A stretch of 64,000 nucleotides of DNA from Gemmataceae bacterium. GTDB lineage: Bacteria > Planctomycetota > Planctomycetia > Gemmatales > Gemmataceae. The notes under the pieces were generated by a model. It was not told where the DNA came from. It searched no databases and saw only the letters and a program-made list of their open reading frames with translations. Both the position numbers and the translations under genes were made by a program. Location: contig JAKEET010000084.1 in assembly GCA_022616435.1 (NCBI GenBank), positions 43,371 to 107,370 of the forward strand, written 5' to 3'. This document shows, in pieces, positions 44,258-53,033 of this stretch (its first letter is position 1; the number at the start of each line of letters is the position of its first letter).

Positions 44258-46747
44258 ATGCCAGAATTCGATCAAGGCCTAATCGACTCATTGAAGCTGG
44301 CCAAGGGGAAGAAGATGCACTTCTGCTTCATCCCCAAAGGCGCGGACGGCAAGCTGCTGGTCTCGAGGAAAAAGATCCCGGAGAAGGAAATCGCCACCGC
44401 CAGGAAGGAAATCGGCGGCGGCAACCCGGTGCGCGGAAAGTGTTTCGGGCCGATCGCCAACATGGTGTTCCAGGTGGCCAAGGAGCAATCGCCGACCTTG
44501 ACGGCGGCGATCAAGAAAGTCGCGAAGCGCGACACCGGCCTGACGGTGGTCCCGGAAATCCAGGTCGCCGCCGATGCCGAGGCCGAGGCGCCGGAAACCG
44601 CGTCCGAGACGGGGAGTCCGGTCCAGGCAGCCGAAGCCGCGCCGGAAGCCGCGGCGTCCCCGCCCGCCGCCCCGCCCCCGGCTCAACCCTGGGTGAGCGC
44701 CACGCCAACTCAGGCGTCCGGGCCGCAGGCCGCCCCCGATGCCAAGACCGACGTGACCAAGCGCCTGACCGCCTTGACAGCTCCGTACAAGGAGGCCGCA
44801 ACCCAGAAGAGCCCCGACGCCGCCCGGATGCAGTCGCTGATGGCGACGGTGAAGACCCACGTCGCCAAGCGCGAATTCGAAGAGGCGGCCAAGGTCCTCG
44901 ACGAGCTGGAGCCCCTTGTCGAGACGTACAAGCAGCAGAAGGAGGACTACAAGGTCCGCAAAGGGGAAGTCGAGGCGGCCATCACCCGGATCGGGGGCTG
45001 GGGGAAGAACCCCGACAAGTACAAGACGGCGATTCAGGAGGCCGACAAGCTGCAAAAGACCAATGTCGGCGCGGCCTTGGCCGCCCTCGACCAGGCCAAG
45101 AGCGAGGCCGAGGCCGAGGCCAAGAGCGCCGAGGCCGAATACCAGACGGTGAAGAAGTCCGTGATGAGCAAGGCCGACCAGCTCCGCGACCCCAAGATCT
45201 GGGAGCACGTCAAGGCGGACCTGGAGGCCCTGCCCAAGCCCGAGGACGCCGACGCCCAGGTTCAGGCGGGCAAGGGGACCGAGGGGAAGAAGATCATGGA
45301 AGGGCTGGTGGCCCCGTACACGCAGGCGGTGGCCAACGTCCAGGAATACAAGAAAGTCCTCGCCAAGGAGACCGAGACCAACAAGAAGATCGCCGACCTG
45401 GAGAAGCTCAAGCACGCCGCCAACGTCGCCTCGCAGATCGCCGTCAGCAAGCAGAAGGTGACCAACGCCCTGAAGCTGACCGAGGCGCCGGGCCGGGATT
45501 ACGCGGGCGCGATCGCCGCCCTGGTCGGCGTCGACGCCGCCTGCGTCACGATCAAGAAGATGACCGAGATGTACCAGAAGGTGTTGACCATCAAGACCGA
45601 CACCGACAAGAAGATCGCCCGGCTGGAAAGCAACCCGCAGAAGAACCTGATCACGGGCGAGATCGCCGACGTCAAAGCCAAGCGGACCGCGGCGCTGGCG
45701 TTGGCCGAGCCGCCCAAGAACGACTACATGGGCGCCATCAACGCCCTGAACGCCGTGGACAAGAAGTGCGCGGCCGCCGAGGTCAAGATCCTCGACGAGG
45801 CGGTCCGGGGCAAGGATCGCGGCGACATGCGCGACATCATGGAGGAGACATTCAAGAAACGGTTCGGCATCAAGCTGAAGATGAAGCAGAAGGGCGAGTC
45901 GCCGACCGAGGAATACATGGCCATTCGCCGCGTCTATGAATTGATGGCCCTGGTGCCGGAGACGCACGCCACCAACAATCCGTCGCTGAAGAAGGTCGAG
46001 CGCATCGGCGGTCCGGAAGGCACCTCGTATTACGAATCGGAAACCGACATCTTCCTGGGCCTGGGCCGAAAGGACAGCAAGAAGGTCGTCCTGCAGTGCA
46101 CGCGGCCGCGCTCCGACGGCACGGCCCTGCAGTCCGGGCTGAGGAACTCGGCCGGCGTCATTGATCCGCCCATTGAGGAAGATTGCAAGCCCAGACCGGG
46201 CGCGAGCATGACGCAAAGCTACTTCGATTGGACCACGCTGCACGAGATCGGCCACGCGATCGACGACAAGCAGGGGTTCATGAAGAAGAATGCCGATATC
46301 GGCGGCTGGATCGATCACGGCAGCAGCTGCGCGGCCGCCGCCCAGGCGATCGCCAACCACTTCAATTTCAAGACCAAGGAAGCGCTCGAATACATCCGCG
46401 ACATGCTCGAAGGCAAACCCGGCAAGCGGCCGGGCGACAAGCCGGCGGCCCCCGCCGGCCGCGCCGACTGGAACACGGTCCGCGCCAAGGTCGAGCGCTA
46501 TTGCGATTCGATCCGGGTCAACAAGAATCCCTGGGACAACCTGCCCGATTCCATCGGCGACCGGGTCTACCACGAGGCCTACGACGGCAACTGGGTAAGC
46601 TACCTCCGGGCCAAACGCAGCCAGGCGATCAGCGGCTATCAGTTCCGTGCGCCGGGCGAGTGTTTTTCCGAGCTGTACGCGGCCTACAACAGCGGCGTCC
46701 TCAAGGATTCGCACCCCATGGTCAAGAGGTTCCTGCGCGATCTCTAG
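44258..46747 (+). CDS. Coiled-coil protein with a C-terminal HExxH zinc metallopeptidase domain
   Basis: An 829-residue protein with no signal peptide. The N-terminal ~95 residues form a compact domain (KMHFCFIPKGADGKLLVSRK, KEIGGGNPVRGKCFGP). An Ala/Pro linker follows, then about 450 residues of Lys/Glu/Ala-rich coiled coil with recurrent modules such as RTAALALAEPPKNDYMGAIN and VTNALKLTEAPGRDYAGAIA. The C-terminal domain has TLHEIGHAIDD (H662, E663, H666) and a downstream ECFSELYAAY with candidate third ligand Glu801 or Glu805. Together these suggest a gluzincin-type protease carried on a long rod, as in toxins or effectors; that role is inference. GGAGG lies 7 nt before ATG 44258. Confidence 0.82.
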   Translation: MPEFDQGLIDSLKLAKGKKMHFCFIPKGADGKLLVSRKKIPEKEIATARKEIGGGNPVRGKCFGPIANMVFQVAKEQSPTLTAAIKKVAKRDTGLTVVPEIQVAADAEAEAPETASETGSPVQAAEAAPEAAASPPAAPPPAQPWVSATPTQASGPQAAPDAKTDVTKRLTALTAPYKEAATQKSPDAARMQSLMATVKTHVAKREFEEAAKVLDELEPLVETYKQQKEDYKVRKGEVEAAITRIGGWGKNPDKYKTAIQEADKLQKTNVGAALAALDQAKSEAEAEAKSAEAEYQTVKKSVMSKADQLRDPKIWEHVKADLEALPKPEDADAQVQAGKGTEGKKIMEGLVAPYTQAVANVQEYKKVLAKETETNKKIADLEKLKHAANVASQIAVSKQKVTNALKLTEAPGRDYAGAIAALVGVDAACVTIKKMTEMYQKVLTIKTDTDKKIARLESNPQKNLITGEIADVKAKRTAALALAEPPKNDYMGAINALNAVDKKCAAAEVKILDEAVRGKDRGDMRDIMEETFKKRFGIKLKMKQKGESPTEEYMAIRRVYELMALVPETHATNNPSLKKVERIGGPEGTSYYESETDIFLGLGRKDSKKVVLQCTRPRSDGTALQSGLRNSAGVIDPPIEEDCKPRPGASMTQSYFDWTTLHEIGHAIDDKQGFMKKNADIGGWIDHGSSCAAAAQAIANHFNFKTKEALEYIRDMLEGKPGKRPGDKPAAPAGRADWNTVRAKVERYCDSIRVNKNPWDNLPDSIGDRVYHEAYDGNWVSYLRAKRSQAISGYQFRAPGECFSELYAAYNSGVLKDSHPMVKRFLRDL

Positions 46748-46762
46748 AAAAGGAAGTGACCC

Positions 46763-47458
46763 ATGTCGCTATTCCGCCCGGTATCGGTCCCGTGCCCCTC
46801 GTGCGGCGCGTCCGTCGAGTTCAATACCGTCTTCAGCCTGAACGCCGACCGCCGGCCGGACCTGCGCGTCGCGGTCCTCAACGGGTCGTTCCAGCGCCAG
46901 GCGTGTCCGCAGTGCAATACCGAGTTCCGCCTCGACCCGGAGCTGACCTATCTCGACGTCGGCCGCGGCCAGTGGATCGGCGTCTTTCCGGTCGCCAAGC
47001 TCGACCAGTGGAAGGAGCTGGAGGCGCAGACCCAGGCCATGTTCAACAAGGCCTATGGCGACAAGGCCTCGGCCGCCGCCCGCGAGATCGGCGCGGGCTT
47101 GAAGCCCCGGCTCGTCTTCGGCTGGTCCGCGCTGCGCGAGAAGCTGGTCGCCGTCGAGCAGGGCCTGGACGACGTCATCCTCGAGCTGACCAAGGCCGCC
47201 ATGGTGCGCGGCCTGGACGAGCCGCCGGTGGACGCCGGCACCGAGCTGCGGCTGGTCGCGGCGGAGGGCGACTCGCTGGCGGTGGCCTGGCTGGTTTCCG
47301 CCAACGAGGAAGTGAAGGAAATGCTGCGCGTGCCGCGCTCGCTGTACGACGAGATCGCCGCCGACACGACCGGCTGGTCCGCGCTGCACGAGAGCCTGTC
47401 GGCCGGGCCGTTCGTGGATGTGACCCGCTTCCTGCTGCCCGAGGGAGCCGCCGCGTGA
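46763..47458 (+). CDS. CpXC-domain zinc-ribbon protein
   Basis: A 231-residue protein opening with PVSVPCPSCGASVEFNTVFS and, 35 residues later, ACPQCNTEF, the paired CPxC motifs of the CpXC family. The rest is helical with VFGWSALREKLVAVEQGLDD. CpXC proteins are poorly understood. It starts 15 nt after the metallopeptidase stop with AAGGAAG before the ATG, so the two are very likely one operon and may act together (chaperone, immunity or delivery partner are possibilities, none shown). Confidence 0.85.
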   Translation: MSLFRPVSVPCPSCGASVEFNTVFSLNADRRPDLRVAVLNGSFQRQACPQCNTEFRLDPELTYLDVGRGQWIGVFPVAKLDQWKELEAQTQAMFNKAYGDKASAAAREIGAGLKPRLVFGWSALREKLVAVEQGLDDVILELTKAAMVRGLDEPPVDAGTELRLVAAEGDSLAVAWLVSANEEVKEMLRVPRSLYDEIAADTTGWSALHESLSAGPFVDVTRFLLPEGAAA

Positions 47459-47481
47459 AGTAGACGAGGTTCGTGGCTATC

Positions 47482-47787
47482 ATGGCCGTCGCACGACTGC
47501 TATCGCCTCTCCAAGACTGCGACACGTTGCGGGCCATGTGGCCGCGCGTGTTCCTGGCGGCCCTGTTCGCCTCGTTCGCGGCCAAAGCCGGGATCAACTA
47601 CTGCCACCTGTGCGAGGCCGGCTCGCGCCTCGTCGAAGGCGGCGCCGCGTGGGGCGCGCCGCTGCTGGTCCTCGCGCTGATCCTGTTCTCGCCGCGGCTG
47701 TGGCTGGGAATGCTCGGATCCGCAGCGCTGACGATTGTCGGGTACGTGTTGCAGAGACCGTATCTGGATTGGATCCATGGCAACTGA
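47482..47787 (+). CDS. Small membrane protein of unknown function
   Basis: About 101 residues with three hydrophobic stretches (VFLAALFASFAAKAG, APLLVLALILFSP, LGMLGSAALTIVGYVL) and a short INYCHLCEAG motif that might bind a metal. ATG 47482 or GTG 47473 could start it. It ends 54 bp before the convergent TlpA-like gene. Confidence 0.55.
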   Translation: MAVARLLSPLQDCDTLRAMWPRVFLAALFASFAAKAGINYCHLCEAGSRLVEGGAAWGAPLLVLALILFSPRLWLGMLGSAALTIVGYVLQRPYLDWIHGN

Positions 47788-47840
47788 GGCTGAGGCCCTC
47801 AGAGCTGGCAGATTTGGCTTCTCGGTGTGGGCGGGCAGCC

Positions 47841-49058
47841 TTACTTCGTCGCCGACCGTTCCGCCTTCTGGATCAGCTGGTCCAGGGCGGCGTCGATTGC
47901 CTCTGCCGCGGGGAGGCCGCCCTGCTCGTAGCCGGCGGAGTTGCCCACCCATTTGTGGCGGATCACGCCCTGGTGATCGATCACGTAGAAGGTCGGCGTG
48001 CTTTGCAAGTTCCACCTGGTGACGATCTCCTCGCCGTTCACGAACGACGGCCACGTCAGCTTGTCCTTGTCCATCACCGCCTTGAGCTCCTTGGCGTCCC
48101 AGCCGTTGACGTTGACGCCGATCAAGGCGAACGGCTTGCCCGAGAGCTTCTTCACGAGCGACCGCTCGTGGGGCCATTGCAGTCGTCAACCGAGTCAGTA
48201 GCGGTTCCAGAAATCGAGCAGCACGACCTTGCCGCGGTAGTCGCTCAGCTTGAAGCGCCGGCCGTCCTGGTCCTGGCCCGCGATGTCCGGCGCCTGCTTG
48301 CCCACCAGCAAATGCCGGAATTCGAACAACTCCGCCTGGGCCCGCGCACCGACCGTGCCGGCGTAGGGGATCTTGGCAGCGCGGTACTTCCCGGCCGCCT
48401 GCTCGAAGAGCGCTTCGATCTCCCGGGCAATCGCGGCGCGATCTTGCCGCTGCAAGGACGCGACGAACGCTTGACCGAACACTTTCACATGCGCTCTTGC
48501 GACCTCCGGCCGTTCCTTGATCTCGTCGAGACGTTGCAGCCGATTGTGGAGGAACTGGCCGAGCGACAGGCAGGCAAGGGCGCGCACGTCTTGGTGAGGG
48601 CTATGTTCCAGGACGGCGCGGAGAAACGCTTCGTGCTCGGAACGGAAGCCGGCGTTGAGCCGCTGGCAGATCGGGCCGATCTTGTCGCTCTGCAGATGGT
48701 CGCGCCGCAGGATGGCCATGGCCCGCATTCCCGGACCGTCGCCCGCCGGAAAGGCGTTGTTGTTCACCATCCAGATTGCCTGGATCAGCGCATCCACCGC
48801 GATGGGGTGTTTCGGGTTCTGCTCGGCCAATGTCAAGAATCGTGCCGCGAGGCCGGGCCGCTGCTTGTCCAGCCGCTCGATGAGTTGCTTGCGCTCCTGA
48901 TCCGACTTGGCGCCCCCGCCGGCGGCCCGCTGGTACTCCTTGACGAGCGCCTTGTATCGCTCTGCCGGCGTGGCGACCGCGTCCTGCAGCCCGGCCGCGC
49001 CGACCGTCAGGGGCAGGCCGAACACCAGCGCCAAGTCGATGGCAACGATCCGGAGCAT
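47841..49058 (-). CDS. TlpA/AhpC-TSA-type secreted thioredoxin with UxxU in place of CxxC (UGA-recoded)
   Basis: Read through two TGA codons this is a 405-residue protein. It has a signal peptide (IVAIDLALVFGLPLTVGAAG), a helical middle of about 230 residues, and a C-terminal redoxin domain. Its start APDIAGQDQDGRRFKLSDYR and GKVVLLDFW lead straight into NRY-U-LG-U-RLQWPHE and then RSLVKKLSGKPFALIGVNVN, with the cis-Pro motif STPTFYVID. In TlpA-like proteins the same stretch reads DFWATWCxxCRxxxPHE. Both TGA codons (288 and 291) fall exactly on the two active-site cysteines, without gaps or frameshift. A gene caller would report two pieces (48195-49058 and 47841-48155). ATG 49058 follows GGAGG. 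Confidence 0.85.
48153..48197 (-). promoter_or_regulatory. Two UGA codons followed by a bacterial SECIS-like hairpin
   Basis: On the minus strand the UGAs are at 48197-48195 and 48188-48186. The hairpin CACGAGC-GGTC-GCTCGTG (48170-48153) has a perfect 7-bp stem and a GGUC loop that starts 22 nt after the second UGA and 31 nt after the first; both distances fall in the 16-37 nt SECIS window, and GGU in the loop matches the E. coli fdhF type. Confidence 0.75.
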
Positions 49059-49213
49059 GCGTGCGGCCTCCGGCGAGAAGTGCGGGGCTTCATGACCAAT
49101 CCGGAGCATATCGTCGCATCGGAATGTTGTCAAACCGCGCAGGCGACAGAGTGGACGACTTTGTTTATAATCAGGCATTCCCAACGTCGACTCGTCGTGT
49201 CGGGGGTTTCCCC

Positions 49214-50239
49214 ATGCACCGCGCGTGCGTTCCTTCGTCCGTCCACGGCGATGGCCGTTTTCTGTTGCGGCGCCGCGACCTTGTCCCGGCCTATCTCCGC
49301 GCTCACGACGAGGGCCGGCTCAGGGACAAGGTGGACGAGGCCCTGTCGCACCTGGGCCCCTCGTGCCGCGCCTGTCCGCGCGCGTGCAAGGGGGTCGATC
49401 GGCTGGCCAATGAGCTCGGCGTGTGCAAGATCGGCCGGCAGGCGCGGGTCGCCAGCGCCTTTGCTCATTTCGGCGAGGAGGACGTGCTGCGCGGCTGGCG
49501 CGGCTCGGGGACCATCTTCTTCTCGTGGTGCAACCTCCGCTGCGTGTTCTGCCAGAACTTCGCGGTCAGCCAGCAGCCCAGCGGCGCGGAGCTGGACGCC
49601 CGCGGCCTGGCCCGGCTGATGATCGACCTGCAACAGCGCGGCTGCCACAACATCAACTTCGTCACTCCCGAGCACGTCGCCCCGCAAATCGTCGAAGCCC
49701 TGCCGCACGCCATCGCCATGGGGCTGCGGCTGCCGCTCGTCTACAACACCTCCGGCTACGACAGCTTGGAAACGCTCAAGGTGATGGACGGCCTGGTGGA
49801 CGTGTACATGCCGGACTTCAAGCTGTGGGACGAGGAAGCGAGCCGCACGTACCTGGCGGCCACCAACTATCCGCAGGTGGTGCGCGAGGTGATCGCCGAG
49901 ATGCACCGGCAAGTGGGCGAGCTGAAGGCGGACGAGGACGGCCTGGCGCTGCGCGGCGTGCTGGTCCGCCACCTGGTGATGCCCGGCCGGCTGGAGGACA
50001 CGCGGCACATCACCGGCTGGCTGGCGCGGTTATCGCCGGACACCTATGTGAACTTGATGGACCAGTACTACCCCGCCTGGAAGGCCAAGACCAACCCGCG
50101 CTTCACCGACATCAACCGCCGTGTCAGCTCGCGCGAGATGATGGAGGCGGAGCAGCACGCCCGCGACGCCGGCTTGTGGCGGCTGGATGAGCGCTGGCGG
50201 CAGGTGTCGGAGGTGGAGATGCTGGTGGCGCGGCTGTGA
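49214..50239 (+). CDS. PflA-like (AmmeMemoRadiSam-type) radical SAM protein
   Basis: A 341-residue radical SAM protein. The [4Fe-4S] motif CNLRCVFCQN (C-x3-C-x2-C) is intact; an additional cysteine-rich stretch, CRACPRACKG, lies upstream and could hold a second cluster. Downstream come NINFVTPEHVAPQIVEA, YNTSGYDSLETL and DVYMPDFKLWDE, all typical of the family called pyruvate formate-lyase activating-like. The true substrate is unknown. ATG 49214 was chosen because residues encoded upstream are not family-like. Confidence 0.9.
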   Translation: MHRACVPSSVHGDGRFLLRRRDLVPAYLRAHDEGRLRDKVDEALSHLGPSCRACPRACKGVDRLANELGVCKIGRQARVASAFAHFGEEDVLRGWRGSGTIFFSWCNLRCVFCQNFAVSQQPSGAELDARGLARLMIDLQQRGCHNINFVTPEHVAPQIVEALPHAIAMGLRLPLVYNTSGYDSLETLKVMDGLVDVYMPDFKLWDEEASRTYLAATNYPQVVREVIAEMHRQVGELKADEDGLALRGVLVRHLVMPGRLEDTRHITGWLARLSPDTYVNLMDQYYPAWKAKTNPRFTDINRRVSSREMMEAEQHARDAGLWRLDERWRQVSEVEMLVARL

Positions 50240-50593
50240 GCAGGTCCGCGCTCATGGCGCGGCGGGTAGCTGAAGGCCACGCGAACGGGGCGCTCGAATC
50301 GCAACGGTTTCCCATGGGCCATCGACAATGGCAGCCCGCTGCCCGTGCTCTCAAGACCGCACCATCGCCGATCGCTTGACACGAACTCGCTGTTCCGTAG
50401 GGCGCGAATACAATCGCACGAGCATCGTCTAATGGGATGACCATGTTCGCACAGGCCACATCCTCCGGCTTCACCTGAAGTCGCCGCTGATTCGAGCGGC
50501 GTGTCCGAGCGATTTCCCGCACCCGAACTTCCAACATCAGCACGGCGTCGCCCAGGCGCATTTCCGCCTTGCGCGGATGGCGTTCGAATGGTT
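50240..50593. other. Region upstream of the tRNA, no convincing gene
   Basis: About 350 bp. A minus-strand frame (ATG 50561, reading MRLGDAVLMLEVRVREIART) is open and could encode a small protein overlapping the end of the radical SAM gene, but nothing else supports it. A TTGACA (50376) and a TACAAT (50409) are visible but 27 nt apart, too far to be one promoter. Confidence 0.4.
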
Positions 50594-50689
50594 GGCCGGA
50601 AAAGGGGGCCGGCGCCTCCCGCGGACTGCAAACCCGTTGAGGGCCATCGAACAGGGTGGCCCCGCTCGGTTCGACTCCGAGTCCGGCCT
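50594..50689 (+). tRNA. tRNA-Sec-like tRNA with GCA (Cys) anticodon, candidate tRNA-ReC
   Basis: A 96-nt class II cloverleaf. Acceptor GGCCGGA/TCCGGCC (50594-50600 / 50682-50688) is a perfect 7 bp. The D arm GGGGGC-CGGC-GCCTCC (50604-50619) has a 6-bp stem with one G-U and a 4-nt loop, the tRNA-Sec hallmark. The anticodon loop is CTGCAAA (50626-50632, anticodon GCA); its stem has a G-U and one A-C mismatch. The variable arm GGGCCA...TGGCCC (50641-50662) is a perfect 6 bp. The T arm CTCGG-TTCGACT-CCGAG (50665-50681) is perfect. Discriminator T50689 (U73) and GCA are the identity elements of CysRS. CCA is not encoded. It is close to E. coli selC in loop sequences but has Cys identity. The acceptor is 7 bp, not the usual 8. 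Confidence 0.85.
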
Positions 50690-50743
50690 TGATTTGGTGA
50701 GGCGGATGTTTCGACATGTCGCGTTGTCGCCTGGTCGCCGGTG

Positions 50744-50773
50744 AGCCCACGGACAGCCGTCCGTGGGCTTTCT
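50744..50773 (+). terminator. Intrinsic terminator after the tRNA
   Basis: AGCCCACGGAC-AGCC-GTCCGTGGGCT forms a perfect 11-bp stem with a 4-nt loop (50744-50769) followed by TTCT. It lies 55 nt downstream of the tRNA 3' end on the same strand. Confidence 0.85.
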
Positions 50774-50867
50774 CATGGGCTGCATCGCGTTTTGTATAAT
50801 GAGAGGACGCCCACCACCAGACCCGCCCTTCCGAGGCCTGCCGACCGGAGAAGGGCTGAAGGCAACC

Positions 50868-52958
50868 ATGATCTCGCTACCTCTCTGCACCGAGACTCCC
50901 CCGCGCGCCCAATTGGCGCCCATGTTCGCGCCGCTGGCGCCGATGTCCCGCGCCGACATGCACGTCCGCGGCTGGGACGAGGTGGACGTGGTCTTCGTCA
51001 CCGGCGACGCCTACGTCGATCATCCCTCCTTCGCCATGGCGATTCTGCATCGGGTGTTGGAAGCGGCCGGGTTCAAGGTCGCCATGCTCAGCCAGCCCGA
51101 TTGGCGGTCGTGCGCGCCGTGGCGGCAGTTCGGCAAGCCGCGGCTGTTCTTCGCCGTCAGCGCGGGGAACATGGATTCGCTGATCAACCACTACACCGCC
51201 AACAAGAAAGTCCGCAACGACGACGCCTATTCGCCGGGCGGCCGCATCGGCTTGCGTCCGGACCGGGCGACGCTGGCCTATTGCCACCGGGCCCGCGAGG
51301 CGTTTCCCGGCGTGCCGATCATCGCCGGCGGCGTCGAGGCGTCGCTGCGGCGGCTGGCCCACTACGACTACTGGAGCGACACCGTTCGCCGTTCGATCCT
51401 GCTCGACTGCAAGGCCGACCTGGTGGCCTACGGCATGGGCGAGGACACGATCGTCGAGATCGCGAAGCGCCTCGCCGCCGGGGAGACGGTGAAGGATTTG
51501 CGAGACCTGCGCGGGGTGGCGTACGTGATGGGGGCGAAGGAATCCGAAGAATGCCGCTTGCGGCTTAGCGTTCGCGTTGGGGAGGGTTGGACATGCACCA
51601 ACGATCTTGCGAACGCTAAGCCGCAAGCGGCAGAGATACTGCCGTCCTTCGACGAAGTGAAATCGGACAAGTCGAAGTTCATCGACGCCACCCGCGTCAT
51701 CCACATCAACACCAACCCTTTCAACGCCAAGACGCTCGTGCAGTACCACGAGCGCCAGGCGGTCGTCGTCAATCCGCCCGCGCTCCCCATCGCGGACGCG
51801 GAGATGGACAAGATCTACGACCTGCCCTACACGCGCCGGCCGCATCCGGCCTACAAGGAGCCGATCCCCGCGTACGAGATGATCAAGGACTCGATCACGC
51901 TGATGCGCGGCTGCTTCGGCGGCTGCACGTTCTGCTCGATCACGGCGCACCAGGGCCGGATCATTCAGTCGCGCTCCGAGGAATCGGTCCTGAACGAAGT
52001 CCGCAAGCTGGCGGCCGACCCGGAGTTCAAGGGGACGGTCAGCGACATCGGCGGACCGACCGCGAACATGTACCAGATGCGCTGCACCCGGCCCGAGGTC
52101 GAAGCCAAGTGCAAGCGGTTGTCGTGCGTGCATCCGACGATTTGCAAGCTGCTCGGCACGGACCACGCCCCGCTGATCGAGCTGATGAAGAAGGCCCGCG
52201 CCGAACCCGGCATCCGCAAGGTGCTGGTCGCGTCGGGGATCCGCATGGACCTGGCCCAGCTCTCGCCGGAGTACATGCAGGAATTGACGGCCCATCACGT
52301 CGGCGGGCACCTCAAGGTGGCGCCCGAGCACACCGACACACACGTGCTCGACATGATGAAGAAGCCGGCCAACGTCAATTTCGAGGGCTTTGCCGACGCG
52401 TTCAAGCAGGCCTCGGCGAAGGCGGGCAAGCCGAAGCAGTACATCGTGCCCTACTACATCGCCAGCCATCCCGGCAGCGACCTGCACGCCATGATCGACC
52501 TGGCGGTGTTCCTCAAGCGCAACGGCTACCGTCCGGACCAGGTGCAGGACTTCATTCCGGCGCCGTTCGACATCGCGACCTGCATGTACTACACGGGCGT
52601 CGATCCGTTCTCGAAGCAACAAGTGTATGTGGCCAGGCATCTTCGGGACCGCAAGCTGCAGCGGGCGCTGATGCAGTTCTTCAAGCCGGAGAACTGGTTC
52701 ACGGTGCGGGAGGCGCTCATCCAGGCCGGGCGGCAGGACCTGATTGGCAACGGCTGCGATTGCCTGATCCCGGCTCAGCCGCCGAAGGAAGCGATCGAGG
52801 CGCGGCGGCGGCGGGCGAATGAGTCTACCCGTGGCGACCATTACCATACGGTGGCAAACCCAGCGAAGGGCGAACCTGTCGGCGAGCGGGGCCTGCCCAA
52901 TCGGGGCTACAGACCTGGGCGGAAGAGAGCACGTCGTCAGAACAAGAACCGCCAATGA
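50868..52958 (+). CDS. ygiQ: YgiQ-family radical SAM protein
   Basis: A 696-residue radical SAM protein of the YgiQ/UPF0313 family. The N-terminal B12-binding-like region has [20 protein letters not shown]; the cluster motif is [12 protein letters not shown] (C349, C353, C356); then [18 protein letters not shown] and [17 protein letters not shown]. The function is not established. Residues about 229-255 are a 27-residue insert encoded by a perfect inverted repeat (51553-51631) that keeps the reading frame. The C-terminal tail is highly basic ([18 protein letters not shown]). GAAGG lies a few nt before ATG 50868. Confidence 0.93.
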   Translation: MISLPLCTETPPRAQLAPMFAPLAPMSRADMHVRGWDEVDVVFVTGDAYVDHPSFAMAILHRVLEAAGFKVAMLSQPDWRSCAPWRQFGKPRLFFAVSAGNMDSLINHYTANKKVRNDDAYSPGGRIGLRPDRATLAYCHRAREAFPGVPIIAGGVEASLRRLAHYDYWSDTVRRSILLDCKADLVAYGMGEDTIVEIAKRLAAGETVKDLRDLRGVAYVMGAKESEECRLRLSVRVGEGWTCTNDLANAKPQAAEILPSFDEVKSDKSKFIDATRVIHINTNPFNAKTLVQYHERQAVVVNPPALPIADAEMDKIYDLPYTRRPHPAYKEPIPAYEMIKDSITLMRGCFGGCTFCSITAHQGRIIQSRSEESVLNEVRKLAADPEFKGTVSDIGGPTANMYQMRCTRPEVEAKCKRLSCVHPTICKLLGTDHAPLIELMKKARAEPGIRKVLVASGIRMDLAQLSPEYMQELTAHHVGGHLKVAPEHTDTHVLDMMKKPANVNFEGFADAFKQASAKAGKPKQYIVPYYIASHPGSDLHAMIDLAVFLKRNGYRPDQVQDFIPAPFDIATCMYYTGVDPFSKQQVYVARHLRDRKLQRALMQFFKPENWFTVREALIQAGRQDLIGNGCDCLIPAQPPKEAIEARRRRANESTRGDHYHTVANPAKGEPVGERGLPNRGYRPGRKRARRQNKNRQ
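51553..51631. repeat. Palindromic (REP-like) element inserted in frame into the ygiQ-like gene
   Basis: Two 23-bp arms (51553-51575 and 51609-51631) are perfect inverted copies; each contains TTGCGGCTTAGCG or its complement. The 33-bp centre has a weaker GTTGG/CCAAC pairing. The same unit is found outside genes at 59311-59367 and 56359-56381. Length 79-81 bp keeps the frame. Confidence 0.9.
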
Positions 52959-53033
52959 AAAGGCTGCTGCCCGAGGAGATTGTTCAAATGACAGGGTCCC
53001 CCGACGAAGTACCCTGTGACAAAGGAGGGCGGC

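Noticed and set aside
44288..46714. Long minus-strand open frame opposite the coiled-coil metallopeptidase
   Set aside because: Leu/Val/Gly/Asp-rich antisense of Lys/Glu codons; the plus strand has HExxH and an RBS.
48186..48197. Double nonsense mutation for the TlpA-like gene
   Set aside because: Two TGAs falling exactly on both catalytic Cys with no other damage is very improbable as decay.
50376..50414. TTGACA and TACAAT as a sigma-70 promoter for the tRNA
   Set aside because: The spacing is 27 nt instead of about 17.
50124..50750. Minus-strand open frame of about 208 codons over the tRNA region
   Set aside because: It is antisense to the tRNA, the terminator and the end of the radical SAM gene; the plus-strand RNA structure explains the sequence better. 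A shorter form from 50561 remains only weakly possible.
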